Source of the DNA: Tamlana carrageenivorans
Lineage (GTDB): Bacteria > Bacteroidota > Bacteroidia > Flavobacteriales > Flavobacteriaceae
Length of the DNA: 64,000 bases
Direction of reading: 5' to 3'
NCBI RefSeq assembly: GCF_002893765.1
Contig: NZ_CP025938.1
Coordinates: 1,984,001 to 2,048,000, forward strand
Part shown: one piece after another, positions 1 to 8,370 of the stretch
Position numbering within the stretch: the stretch's first letter is position 1
Layout: each line of letters begins with the position of its first letter
Program-made: the position numbers and the translations under genes
The notes under the pieces: generated by a model
Database searches by the model: none
What the model was told of the DNA's origin: nothing
The model's input: only the letters and a program-made list of their open reading frames with translations

Positions 1-482
1 ATGCCATTTTTTAACCATTTGCTCCATGATTTTGAAAACGCATGAATGCTATCGGTTTTTTTATTTTGGTTATTATATACTGGCAAGTTGTTGTTTTTCC
101 ACTGAAAAATACCGCCGTAAAGATTATTGACATGAATGTATCCGGCCTGTTTAAGCTTGTTGGCTATTTTTTCCGAACGCATTCCTAAAGAGCAATATAC
201 TACTAATTCTGTGTCTTTGTCTGGGATTTTTTGTATCACAGAATCTAGACTAAAAGAATGATAGCCAATAAATATAGCGTTTTCAAGGTGGCTAACTTGG
301 TACTCTTTTGGTGTTCTGGAATCTAAAAGCACAAACTTATTGTAATGCTTGGCAAGCGAATCAACATATAAATACGGGATGGTGTTTTGATGGTATTTCT
401 CTAAAAGTTTTTCTAGGGTTTTTTGACCATAAAGAGGTAAGCAGCTAAAAAAACCTACGAAAAAAATGATGGGTAATTTCAT
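1..482 (-). CDS. Exported rhodanese-like domain protein (3' end beyond window)
   Basis: Read from the ATG at 482 the frame is open to the window edge (160 codons), so the C-terminus is missing. Residues 1-20 form a hydrophobic signal peptide ending around LPLYGQ, so the product is probably periplasmic. The rest fits a single rhodanese domain: LLDSRTPKEY near residue 50 and an active-site loop VVYCSLGMRSEKIA near residue 95, with the catalytic Cys in CSLGMR. Rhodaneses move sulfane sulfur or bind related oxyanions; the substrate here is unknown. It lies 41 bases downstream of arsS on the same strand, so it may share its transcript and have a role in thiol or arsenic chemistry. That link is inference. 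Confidence 0.8.
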   Translation of the reverse strand, partial: MKLPIIFFVGFFSCLPLYGQKTLEKLLEKYHQNTIPYLYVDSLAKHYNKFVLLDSRTPKEYQVSHLENAIFIGYHSFSLDSVIQKIPDKDTELVVYCSLGMRSEKIANKLKQAGYIHVNNLYGGIFQWKNNNLPVYNNQNKKTDSIHAFSKSWSKWLKNG

Positions 483-523
483 GTGTATGAGACTTGTGTT
501 TTAGTTGCTTTTTCCACAGAAAT

Positions 524-1579
524 TTAAGTAACCACACCTTGGCAACTGCTTCCTGCTCCAGCTGTACAACCATAACAATGTTGGGAAATCGTAATATGTC
601 TCCCTTCTAACAAGTTTTCATTATAGTCGGAAATATGCTTCACAGGGCTATTCACTGGAAGCTCCAGCATTTGGTTAAAATCGCAATCATATAAAACCCC
701 GTCCCAACTAACAGAAATTGTGTTGGTACACATAACGCTTTTAACGGCTAATGGGTTATAGGCTTCTACTAAGGCGTACATGTAATCTTCATAGTTTTCA
801 GAAGCAACTAGGTAATCTAAAAACCTTGAAATAGGAAGATTTGTAATGGCAAATAGGTGATGAAATTCGATGTTAAAATCTTCTTTTAAAGCCTTTTTGA
901 AATCTTTTTCCAACGACGCTTGATCACCTGGTAAAAACGCGCCTGATGGATTGTAAACCAAATCTAATTTTAGTTCACTGTTAGGTATACCATAACCTAT
1001 AGCGTTGAGGTCTTTTAAGGCCTGAATGGATTTATCAAAAACCCCATCACCGCGTTGTTTGTCTGTTTTTCCTCGTGTCCAGTGCGGCATCGAACTTACC
1101 ACGTGTACCTTATGTTTTTTAAAAAATAGAGGCAGGTCGTGGTATTTTTTATTGGCACGAATAATGGTTAGGTTGGAACGCACAATAAAATCTTGGATGC
1201 CTGCTTTGGTAGCTTCTTCTACAAACCATCTAAAATTCGGATTCATTTCTGGAGCGCCACCAGTAAGATCTAAAGTATGAGCCCCCGTTTTTTTTATAAC
1301 ATCCAAACACTGTTGCATGGTGTCGCGGGTCATGATTTCCTTGCGGTCTGGACCCGCATCAACATGGCAATGTGCGCAAACTTGGTTGCACATATAGCCT
1401 AAATTAATTTGTAGAATTTCTAGTTTTTTTGCTTTTAGAGGATATTGTTGTGTTTCCGAAATTTTAGCCTTAAAGGTAGGTAGTTCACCATTTTGGAAAA
1501 TTCCGTTAGACAGAATCTTAAGCTGTGCTTCACTTTGCTTTAAAGCGCTTTCTCTTTTGTTTAAAGACTGTATAGGCAT
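524..1579 (-). CDS. arsS: Arsenosugar biosynthesis radical SAM protein ArsS
   Basis: 351 residues. The radical SAM cluster motif C64-x3-C68-x2-C71 (MCNQVCAHCHVDAGP) is followed by the glycine-rich LTGGAPEMNP SAM-binding stretch near residue 105. The C-terminus ends in a Cys-rich tail with C335, C338 and C346 (CYGCTAGAGSSC), characteristic of the ArsS/DUF3641 family. ArsS is assigned to transfer of the 5'-deoxyadenosyl group of SAM to dimethylarsenite on the way to arsenosugars. Some relatives carry selenocysteine; here the tail positions are plain Cys and the frame closes with a normal stop. It is followed by a rhodanese gene and preceded by a CMD-family gene often found with arsS. No arsM methyltransferase is visible in the window. 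Confidence 0.9.
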   Translation of the reverse strand: MPIQSLNKRESALKQSEAQLKILSNGIFQNGELPTFKAKISETQQYPLKAKKLEILQINLGYMCNQVCAHCHVDAGPDRKEIMTRDTMQQCLDVIKKTGAHTLDLTGGAPEMNPNFRWFVEEATKAGIQDFIVRSNLTIIRANKKYHDLPLFFKKHKVHVVSSMPHWTRGKTDKQRGDGVFDKSIQALKDLNAIGYGIPNSELKLDLVYNPSGAFLPGDQASLEKDFKKALKEDFNIEFHHLFAITNLPISRFLDYLVASENYEDYMYALVEAYNPLAVKSVMCTNTISVSWDGVLYDCDFNQMLELPVNSPVKHISDYNENLLEGRHITISQHCYGCTAGAGSSCQGVVT

Positions 1580-1645
1580 TGATGTGTTTAATTTTTAGCG
1601 TCGGTTATAAAAAGGCATTGAAATAAAAGTAGTTTGCTAATCAAA

Positions 1646-1981
1646 TTACATTTCCAATTTATTCACCTTGTTCATCATTTGAACCCCATGGACTAAAGTC
1701 GCTCCGCTTTTAATAGCAGCGCCTACATGAACGGCTTCCATCATTTCTTCTTTAGTAATGCCGCGCTGTAAGCTATCCTTGGTGTATGCATCGATGCAGT
1801 AGGGGCATTGTTCGGTGTGAGAAACGGCTAAAGCGATTAAAGCTTTTTCACGTGCGGTAAGCGCGCCTTCTTCAAAAACTTTTCCGTAGTAATCGAAAAA
1901 TTTTTCACCTAATGTTTCATTCCATTCACTTATTTTACCAAATTTTTTTAAATCGGCTGGGTCGTAATATGATTTCTGCAT
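1646..1981 (-). CDS. Arsenosugar-associated peroxidase-like protein (CMD/AhpD family)
   Basis: 111 residues, one carboxymuconolactone-decarboxylase-type helical domain. It has the redox motif C59-P-Y-C62 within EQCPYCIDAYTKDSLQRG, preceded by the usual ALIALAVSHTE helix and followed by a conserved His (EAVHVGAAIKSG). These are the AhpD-type residues for alkylhydroperoxidase-like thiol chemistry. Its place 66 bases upstream of arsS on the same strand matches the small family annotated as arsenosugar-biosynthesis-associated peroxidase-like proteins. The reaction has not been shown for this subfamily as far as I know. A two-gene transcript with arsS is likely. Confidence 0.85.
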   Translation of the reverse strand: MQKSYYDPADLKKFGKISEWNETLGEKFFDYYGKVFEEGALTAREKALIALAVSHTEQCPYCIDAYTKDSLQRGITKEEMMEAVHVGAAIKSGATLVHGVQMMNKVNKLEM

Positions 1982-2046
1982 GATATTTTATTATGTCTTG
2001 GGGTAAATCTATAATTTTAAGTCGATAAGTTACTTTTAACATAACA

Positions 2047-2086
2047 AAATCCGCTGTAATATTTTGAAAATAGTGGCAACGGATTT
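2047..2086 (-). terminator. Possible hairpin after the acyl-CoA dehydrogenase gene
   Basis: AAATCCG at 2047-2053 pairs with CGGATTT at 2080-2086 over a 26-base loop, in the gap downstream of the minus-strand acyl-CoA dehydrogenase gene. The seven-pair stem has a long loop and only a weak T-run, so termination is uncertain. Confidence 0.3.
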
Positions 2087-2110
2087 ATTACTTAATAGTT
2101 GAAGTATGTG

Positions 2111-3253
2111 CTAATCTCGTGTTATACTTCTTGAAATGATGATTTTTTGAATTTCTGAAGTGCCTTCGTAAATCTGAGTGATTTTTGCATCACGCATTAG
2201 GCGTTCCACATGGTATTCTTTAACAAAACCATTACCGCCGTGAATTTGGACAGCTTCTACGGTTTGCGTCATAGCTACTTTTGAGGCGTAAAGCTTGGCC
2301 ATGGCACTCGAAAAATCGTAATTCATACCCTGATCTTTTTCCCAGGCAGCTTTCATAACGAGGTTTCTGGCGGCTTCAATTTCGGTAGCCATATCAGCAA
2401 GCTTAAAGGCGATGGCTTGATGATTGCAAATTTCAACACCAAAAGTTTTGCGTTCTTTCGAATACTTTAGTGCGAGTTCATAAGCGCCAGCAGCAATACC
2501 AAGGGCTTGAGCTGCAATGCCTATACGTCCTCCCGAGAGTGTTTTCATCGCAAAGCGAAATCCCGAGCCATTCGGGCCAATTCGGTTTTCTTTCGGAACT
2601 TTAACATCATTAAACTGTAGGGTGTGTGTGTCGCTTCCGCGGATACCTAGCTTATCTTCTTTAGGACCAACGTGAAATCCTTCAGCGCCTTTTTCAACAA
2701 TAAAAACATTGATGCCATGGGAGCTCTTTTCTTTATCAGATTGTGCTATGACTAAATATACATCGGCACGTCCACCGCTTGTAATCCAGTTTTTTGTTCC
2801 GTTAAGCAGGTAATGATCGCCCTTGTCTATAGCCGTAGTTTTTTGTGAGGTGGCATCACTTCCAGCTTCGGGTTCGCTTAAACAAAATGCACCAATAAAT
2901 TCACCTGTAGCCAGTTTGGTTAAGTATTTCTGTTTTTGTGCTTCTGTGCCATAACATTCAATACCATAGCATACTAAAGAATTGTTAACCGAAACAATTA
3001 CGGATGCTGATGCGTCTATTTTAGAGAGTTCTTCCATAATAAGCACGTAGGAAATGGCATCCATACCGCTTCCACCATACTTTGGGTTCACCATAATGCC
3101 TAGAAAACCAAGTTCCCCCATTTTTTTGACCAATGCATCTGGAAAATGTTGGTTATTGTCTCTTTCAATTACGCCAGGGAGTAATTCGTTTTGAGCAAAA
3201 TCGCGAGCGGCATCGCGAATCATGAGGTGTTCTTCTGAGAGTGTAAAATTCAT
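2111..3253 (-). CDS. Acyl-CoA dehydrogenase (short-chain/butyryl-CoA type)
   Basis: 380 residues, the usual length for a soluble homotetrameric acyl-CoA dehydrogenase. It has the N-terminal helical domain (MNFTLSEEHLMIRDAARDFA), the FAD/substrate-binding signatures CLSEPEAGSDATSQ and NWITSGGRADVYLV, and the C-terminal QIHGGNGFVKEYHVERLMRDAKI with the catalytic base E363 in IYEGTSEIQ. A Glu at this place is typical of short/medium-chain enzymes, which oxidise acyl-CoA to trans-2-enoyl-CoA and pass electrons to ETF. It stands alone on the minus strand, divergent from anmK, so physiology cannot be read from neighbours. Exact chain length preference is not determinable from sequence alone. Confidence 0.93.
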   Translation of the reverse strand: MNFTLSEEHLMIRDAARDFAQNELLPGVIERDNNQHFPDALVKKMGELGFLGIMVNPKYGGSGMDAISYVLIMEELSKIDASASVIVSVNNSLVCYGIECYGTEAQKQKYLTKLATGEFIGAFCLSEPEAGSDATSQKTTAIDKGDHYLLNGTKNWITSGGRADVYLVIAQSDKEKSSHGINVFIVEKGAEGFHVGPKEDKLGIRGSDTHTLQFNDVKVPKENRIGPNGSGFRFAMKTLSGGRIGIAAQALGIAAGAYELALKYSKERKTFGVEICNHQAIAFKLADMATEIEAARNLVMKAAWEKDQGMNYDFSSAMAKLYASKVAMTQTVEAVQIHGGNGFVKEYHVERLMRDAKITQIYEGTSEIQKIIISRSITRD

Positions 3254-3292
3254 AATTCGTAATTATTTAGGTTATTTAGTTGTTTTTTTTAT

Positions 3293-3300
3293 CAAATATA
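3293..3300 (-). promoter_or_regulatory. -7 promoter box for the acyl-CoA dehydrogenase gene
   Basis: On the minus strand this reads TATATTTG, a perfect match to TAnnTTTG, 40 bases before the ATG at 3253. No clear TTG element is seen at the -33 distance. Confidence 0.5.
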
Positions 3301-3348
3301 GCTTTTTAGTATAAATTATTTAATTTGCTTTGCTATTTTTACCACCAT

Positions 3349-4413
3349 ATGTTAAAGAAACAATACCATATTATTGGCGTGATGTCTGGAACTTCACTAG
3401 ACGGAATAGATCTGGTTGAGCTGCAATTTAAATTAGATAAGACATGGCAATTTCAAATTATTAATGCCGAAACTATGGCTTATACCGAGGCATGGAAAAC
3501 CCAGTTGACCGAATTGGTGTCGCTTTCAAAAAAAGCCTTGGATAACCTTGATGTCGCCTATACCAAATATCTTGCTGATGTTATTAAAAGCTTCATTCAA
3601 AAACATAATATCCAAGATATTGACGCGGTTTGTTCGCATGGGCATACAGCATTACATCAGCCTTCAAAAAAGTTGACCTTCCAAATAGGGAATCTGCCCG
3701 AAATGGCTAAAATACTTAATGAAAAAGTGGTGTGTGATTTTAGAGTTCAGGATGTGGAACTAGGCGGACAAGGAGCGCCCTTAGTACCTATCGGTGATCA
3801 ACTTTTATTTCCAGAATATGATTTTTGTCTCAATTTAGGAGGCTTTGCCAATATTTCTACGGTAATACATGATAAGCGAATCGCCTACGATATTTGTCCT
3901 ATGAATATCGTACTGAATTATTATGTTAAGCCCCTTGGTTTAGCGTATGACGATGGCGGGAAAATCGCATCAGAAGGAGAGGTTGACGTCCAATTACTTG
4001 ACGATTTAGGTGAGTTAGATTTTTATAAAAAGTCATTTCCTAAGTCTTTAGGATTTGAGTGGGTTAAAGACGTTGTTTTCCCGCTTATTGATGCTTATCA
4101 GTTAAATGTTAAAAATACTCTAAGAACCTTTGTTGAGCATATCGCTATTCAGGTAGCTACAGAGCTTAAAGCTTTAAACGACGCTTCGGTTTTAGTTACT
4201 GGTGGCGGTGCTTATCATAATTTTCTGTTGCATAGAATTGAGTATTACGTAGATAGTGAACTGATTGTTCCTTCCAAAGAGGTTATTGATTTTAAAGAGG
4301 CGCTTATTTTTGGTTTTCTTGGTGTTCTAAAGCTAAGAAATGAAGTGAATTGTTTACAAAGTGTAACAGGTTCGTCTAAAAATCATAGTTCTGGAAAAAT
4401 TTTTCTTCCCTAA
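3349..4413 (+). CDS. anmK: Anhydro-N-acetylmuramic acid kinase
   Basis: 354 residues from the ATG at 3349. An in-frame ATG at 3325 would add eight unconserved residues (LCYFYHHM-type) in AT-rich promoter-like DNA, so the later start is preferred. The N-terminal GVMSGTSLDGIDLVEL is the family's ATP-binding motif. DFRVQDVELGGQGAPLVPIGD and LNLGGFANIS follow, and VTGGGAYHNFLL lies near the end. AnmK hydrolyses the 1,6-anhydro ring and phosphorylates anhydroMurNAc in the cytoplasm, giving MurNAc-6-phosphate in peptidoglycan recycling. No other recycling gene is adjacent. It is divergent from the acyl-CoA dehydrogenase gene. Confidence 0.95.
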   Translation: MLKKQYHIIGVMSGTSLDGIDLVELQFKLDKTWQFQIINAETMAYTEAWKTQLTELVSLSKKALDNLDVAYTKYLADVIKSFIQKHNIQDIDAVCSHGHTALHQPSKKLTFQIGNLPEMAKILNEKVVCDFRVQDVELGGQGAPLVPIGDQLLFPEYDFCLNLGGFANISTVIHDKRIAYDICPMNIVLNYYVKPLGLAYDDGGKIASEGEVDVQLLDDLGELDFYKKSFPKSLGFEWVKDVVFPLIDAYQLNVKNTLRTFVEHIAIQVATELKALNDASVLVTGGGAYHNFLLHRIEYYVDSELIVPSKEVIDFKEALIFGFLGVLKLRNEVNCLQSVTGSSKNHSSGKIFLP

Positions 4414-4899
4414 AAATTCTAAAAAAGTAAAGTCAAAGTGTTTTGTTTTTTATATTTGTTCGGTTGATGATTTTATGAAATCTAAGGTTTACCAGCTTTT
4501 ATTTAGACTCAGTTTAAACTGCGGCATTGTTAATGCGTTGAAAATGAGTAGGTATGTAGGTTGGAGCATAAGATTATTGATGAGGAAGGGTAATGCTAAA
4601 ACGGGTGCAAGCTTAAAATTTAAAAATAACATCGCGTTGTTTTTGAGTTTTCTTTGAAAAACCTTGTTAAAAAACGAAGCTATTTTCTAGAACCATGATT
4701 AATAGCGCAGGTTATATATTACCTTTTTAAATTTAAAAACGGCTCATGTGTATGTGTGTTTAAGGAAGAACATGCAAATAACCATTGCAGCCTTTTTTAT
4801 TGATTTATAACGAACCATTTAAAAACAAACAAGATTAAAAAAGCGGAAATACGTGCTGCCGTATTACAATAGCACGCAACAAACTAACAAACAGAATTT
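4414..4899 (+). other. Long gap/leader between anmK and nhaD
   Basis: 486 bases without a recognised gene. TATATTTG at 4451-4458 matches the -7 consensus; if used, it gives nhaD a leader of over 400 bases. An open frame of 60 codons (4475-4657) starts 16 bases after that box; it is basic and hydrophobic, resembles nothing I know, and I do not call it a gene. Just before nhaD two short hairpins compete: AATACG/CGTATT (4848-4853 with 4860-4865) and CGTGCT/AGCACG (4852-4857 with 4871-4876). They share bases 4852-4853 and so exclude each other. A regulatory leader is possible but not shown. Confidence 0.35.
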
Positions 4900-6294
4900 A
4901 TGGAAGCAGCAATTATTTTAGTATTTGTATTGGGTTATTTAGCCATTACAATGGAACATAGTATAAAGATTGATAAATTAATCCCGGCTTTGGTCATGAT
5001 GGCTATTTGTTGGGCATTGGTTGCTTTAGGTTTAGATTTGTTTCCTAACTGGTTTGATTCTTCTACACATACTTTAATAGATGCTTTTAGTAGTTTTCCT
5101 CTAGAGGAGAAAAAACATCTTATGGAGGAAACCTTATTGCATCATTTGGGTAAAACAGCCGAAATTTTAGTATTTCTTTTAGGAGCTATGACCATTGTTG
5201 AAATTATCGATTATTTTGATGGTTTCTCCACAATTAAAGGGTTTATAACCACCAAGAAAAAGACTAAAATATTATGGATATTTTCAATCTTAGCTTTTAT
5301 TTTATCTGCGATTATTGATAACCTTACAGCAACTATTGTACTGATTTCTATCCTTCAAAAAATTGTTAAAGATAAAGAGGTACGTTTGTATTATGCTGGT
5401 TTAATTATTATTGCCGCTAATGCTGGTGGAGCATGGTCTCCAATTGGTGATGTGACAACAACCATGCTATGGATAGGAAACAAAGTGACTACAGGGCATT
5501 TAGTAGGTTATTTATTCGTGCCATCGTTAATGTGTATGGCTGTGCCTACGTTTATTGCTTCTTTTTTACCTGTGTTTAAAGGAGAGCTGCAATCGGATGA
5601 AGGGGTAGATCCAAAACCTTCAAGATTAAGTAGTATCATGCTATATTTAGGATTAGGAGCTATTGTTTTTGTGCCAATTTTTAAAACGGTAACGCATTTG
5701 CCTCCTTATGTTGGAATGATGTTGTCATTAGCCATAGTAGCGGTTTTTGCAGAAATATATAGTAAGTCTAAGTTTAGTATTACCGATATAGATCATGCCG
5801 AAAGTGAATCGGAGGCACACCATAGTCCGGTGCACCATTCGTTATCAAAAATAGAGTTGCCAAGTATCTTATTCTTCTTGGGTATTTTAATGGCCGTAGC
5901 AGCGTTAGAGTCGCTCGGGATTTTATTTGGTTTTGCCGGTGGATTACAAGAAATAATGCCTATGATTGGTACCGAAATTCATGATGGTGAGGGCGTTTCA
6001 GATTTAGTGGTTCTTTTGCTAGGTGCAGGATCGGCGGTTATTGATAACGTACCATTAGTAGCAGCAAGTTTAGGGATGTTTCATGAAGCTACCGATAACG
6101 AACTTTGGCACTTTATTGCATTTGCAGCAGGAACCGGTGGTAGTATGTTAGTTATTGGTTCGGCAGCAGGCGTTGTTGCTATGGGAATGGAGAAAATTGA
6201 TTTCTTTTGGTATTTAAAAAAGATGTCATGGTTAGCCCTAATCGGTTTCTTAGTGGGATCTGCAGTGTTTATGGTAACCAGAACCTTATTCTAA
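4900..6294 (+). CDS. nhaD: Na+/H+ antiporter NhaD
   Basis: 464 residues, strongly hydrophobic with about 12 predicted membrane segments. The signature AGGAWSPIGDVTTTMLWIG near residues 175-192 and LGAGSAVIDNVPLVAASLGM near 375 are typical of the NhaD branch of the ion-transporter superfamily. A His/Glu-rich cytoplasmic or periplasmic loop (about residues 300-316) separates two halves. NhaD exports Na+ (or Li+) in exchange for H+ across the inner membrane, in keeping with a marine organism. It is 100 bases upstream of exbB on the same strand. A possible long leader precedes it. Confidence 0.93.
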   Translation: MEAAIILVFVLGYLAITMEHSIKIDKLIPALVMMAICWALVALGLDLFPNWFDSSTHTLIDAFSSFPLEEKKHLMEETLLHHLGKTAEILVFLLGAMTIVEIIDYFDGFSTIKGFITTKKKTKILWIFSILAFILSAIIDNLTATIVLISILQKIVKDKEVRLYYAGLIIIAANAGGAWSPIGDVTTTMLWIGNKVTTGHLVGYLFVPSLMCMAVPTFIASFLPVFKGELQSDEGVDPKPSRLSSIMLYLGLGAIVFVPIFKTVTHLPPYVGMMLSLAIVAVFAEIYSKSKFSITDIDHAESESEAHHSPVHHSLSKIELPSILFFLGILMAVAALESLGILFGFAGGLQEIMPMIGTEIHDGEGVSDLVVLLLGAGSAVIDNVPLVAASLGMFHEATDNELWHFIAFAAGTGGSMLVIGSAAGVVAMGMEKIDFFWYLKKMSWLALIGFLVGSAVFMVTRTLF

Positions 6295-6394
6295 TCTATA
6301 AAACAATAAAAAAATTTAAAAAGGATGAGTCTCATTTAGATTTATACTTTAACAAAAAAAGCAGCGTTATAATGTTGCATTAAACCCCAAGTAT

Positions 6395-7096
6395 ATGCTG
6401 AATATTTTATTACAAGAAACACCAGGTGGTGTTGATGCGATTCCAGAGGGAGAATCGGTAGAAAAAACACTTTCAATTATTGAATTAATTGCTAGCGGAG
6501 GCGTAGCGGGACAGGTAATTATTGCCATTTTGTTCTTATTGCTGGTAGCTGCTATTTACATTTATTTCGAACGTATTTTTGCTATAAAAGCGGCATCGAC
6601 TATAGATGCTAATTTTATGAATCAAATTAAAGACCATGTGAGTCATGGTAAAATTGAATCGGCCCAACAATTATGTAGTCAAGTTAACTCGCCAGTGTCT
6701 CGATTAATCGGAAAAGGGATCTCGAGAATTGGTAAGCCTCTGGCCGATATTAATACGGCAATAGAAAATGCAGGACGTTTAGAAATTTACGGACTAGAAA
6801 AAAACGTTAGTGTGCTAGCCACCATTTCTGGAGCTGCACCAATGATTGGTTTTCTTGGTACGGTAGTAGGGATGATTTTGGCGATTTTCGAATTGGCAAA
6901 CGCAGGAGGAAGTATTCAAATGGATGTTTTAGCTAGTGGTTTATATACGGCCATGACCACTACTGTGGCAGGTCTAATTGTTGGTATTGTCGCCTATATG
7001 GCTTATAATCACTTGGTGGTGAAAACCGATAAGGTGGTGTATCAAATGGAAGCCCATTCTTTAGAGTTTTTAGATCACTTAAACGAGCCAACTTAA
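6395..7096 (+). CDS. exbB: MotA/TolQ/ExbB proton channel family protein
   Basis: 233 residues. A hydrophobic segment lies near residues 38-60 (GQVIIAILFLLLVAAIYIYFE), followed by a cytoplasmic helical region. Two further segments follow in the conserved core: SGAAPMIGFLGTVVGMILAIFELA and LYTAMTTTVAGLIVGIVAYMAYN. The GFLGTVVGM and TTTVAGLIVGI stretches are the family proton-channel motifs. With ExbD it would use the proton gradient to energise TonB and outer-membrane transport, or a Tol-like envelope function. The next gene, exbD, starts one base after this stop, so the two are almost certainly cotranslated. Confidence 0.9.
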   Translation: MLNILLQETPGGVDAIPEGESVEKTLSIIELIASGGVAGQVIIAILFLLLVAAIYIYFERIFAIKAASTIDANFMNQIKDHVSHGKIESAQQLCSQVNSPVSRLIGKGISRIGKPLADINTAIENAGRLEIYGLEKNVSVLATISGAAPMIGFLGTVVGMILAIFELANAGGSIQMDVLASGLYTAMTTTVAGLIVGIVAYMAYNHLVVKTDKVVYQMEAHSLEFLDHLNEPT

Positions 7097-7097
7097 T

Positions 7098-7490
7098 ATG
7101 AATCTTAGAGGAAGAAATAAAGTAACGCCAGAATTCAATATGTCGTCTATGACGGATATTGTATTTTTACTACTTATCTTTTTTATGATTGCTTCTACTT
7201 TAGTAACCACCAATGCTATTGATATATTATTGCCTAAGGCTAGTGGAAAAACTGAAAATAAAAAATCTGTAGCGGTAAGCATTAAAAAAGATTTAACGTA
7301 TTACATCGATCAAAAACGTGTTGGCGAAAGTGTATTAGAAAATGAGCTGCTTGCAGCTTTATCTTCTGCAGAAAAACCAACCATTATTTTACGAGCAGAA
7401 AAATCGGTGCCCGTTGAAAATGTTGTAAAGGTTATGGATATAGCCAATAGAAATAAATTTAAAGTCATTTTAGCTGTTAAGCCTAAATAA
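7098..7490 (+). CDS. exbD: ExbD/TolR-family biopolymer transport protein
   Basis: 130 residues. The N-terminal SSMTDIVFLLLIFFMIASTLV is the single membrane segment with the conserved Asp (SMTDIVFLLLIFF) that carries protons in ExbD/TolR. The periplasmic remainder has the small alpha/beta fold ending in NRNKFKVILAVKPK. It is separated by one base from exbB upstream and one base from the TonB-like gene downstream. The trio forms a complete energy-transduction unit. Confidence 0.92.
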   Translation: MNLRGRNKVTPEFNMSSMTDIVFLLLIFFMIASTLVTTNAIDILLPKASGKTENKKSVAVSIKKDLTYYIDQKRVGESVLENELLAALSSAEKPTIILRAEKSVPVENVVKVMDIANRNKFKVILAVKPK

Positions 7491-7491
7491 C

Positions 7492-8367
7492 ATGAAATAC
7501 TTAAGAACCAAGCACGAACGGAATTCAGCAAAATTAACGGCGTTAATTAGTATCATAATTTTGCTTCTTTTATTTGTGGTTGGTACTAAATATATGGATC
7601 CTCCAGAGGAATATGGTGTGGCTGTAAACTTTGGTAATTCAGATTTCGGTAAGGGTGATGTACAACCATTAAAACCTGTAAAATCCGAACCTAGAGTGGT
7701 TGAAGAACCTCGACAACCTGATGTTCCTGAAGAAGCCGAACCAGAACCAGCACAGCCTACAGAAACCAAAGAGGAGGTTTTAACAGCAGACAACTCGGAA
7801 GAAATAGCCATAAAAAAGCAAAAGGAAGCTGAAGCTAAGGCAAAAGCGATCGCTGATGCTAAAGCTAAAGCAGAAGCTAAAGCGAAGGTTGAAGCAGAGA
7901 AAAGGGCTAAAGAAAAGCGCGAACAAGACGAAAAAAGGAAAAAGTTAGACGCCCTAATAGGTGGTGTAAAAAAGTCTGATGGCTCAGAAACAGGCGGAGA
8001 AGGTAATGATAGTAAATCTGGTGATAAAGGCCAATTGGATGGAAATCCTTATGCTTCTAGTTATTTTGGCGGACAAGGTTTCGGAAGTGGCGGCGTAGGT
8101 TACGGCTTAAACGGTAGAGGTAAGGCTTCCTTCACAAGAATGAAGCAAGACTGTAATGAATCGGGCTTGGTCATTGTAAAAATTGAAGTAAATCAAGCGG
8201 GTAATGTGGTTTTGGCTACACCGGGTGTTAAGGGAACTACTAATACAGCGCCATGTTTATTAGAACCAGCTAAAAAAATAGCCCTTTCTCATAAGTGGCC
8301 AGCCGATCCTAAAGCACCTGTGCGTCAGGTTGGCTTTGTAAGTGTAAACTTTAAAATTTCTGAATAA
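7492..8367 (+). CDS. Energy transducer TonB-like protein
   Basis: 291 residues. A short cytoplasmic tail (to about residue 16) is followed by one membrane helix (LTALISIIILLLLFVVGTKYM). Next come a Pro/Glu-rich span (about 55-100) and a long Lys/Ala/Glu coiled coil (about 105-160). A Gly/Ser linker then precedes a C-terminal domain from about residue 215 containing ESGLVIVKIEVNQAGNVV, a TonB_C-like beta-strand pattern. The architecture matches TonB spanning the periplasm, and the one-base spacing from exbD supports it. The extreme C-terminus is diverged from classical TonB, so TolA-like use cannot be excluded. Start is the ATG at 7492. Confidence 0.8.
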   Translation: MKYLRTKHERNSAKLTALISIIILLLLFVVGTKYMDPPEEYGVAVNFGNSDFGKGDVQPLKPVKSEPRVVEEPRQPDVPEEAEPEPAQPTETKEEVLTADNSEEIAIKKQKEAEAKAKAIADAKAKAEAKAKVEAEKRAKEKREQDEKRKKLDALIGGVKKSDGSETGGEGNDSKSGDKGQLDGNPYASSYFGGQGFGSGGVGYGLNGRGKASFTRMKQDCNESGLVIVKIEVNQAGNVVLATPGVKGTTNTAPCLLEPAKKIALSHKWPADPKAPVRQVGFVSVNFKISE

Positions 8368-8370
8368 TAC

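Noticed and set aside
535..580. Possible selenocysteine in the ArsS C-terminal tail
   Set aside because: The tail positions are Cys and Gln with no TGA codon, and the stop is an ordinary TAA type after VVT.
4475..4657. 60-codon open frame in the nhaD leader
   Set aside because: No recognisable family, no signal peptide pattern, and AT-rich DNA easily gives such frames. It is kept only as a remark under the leader.
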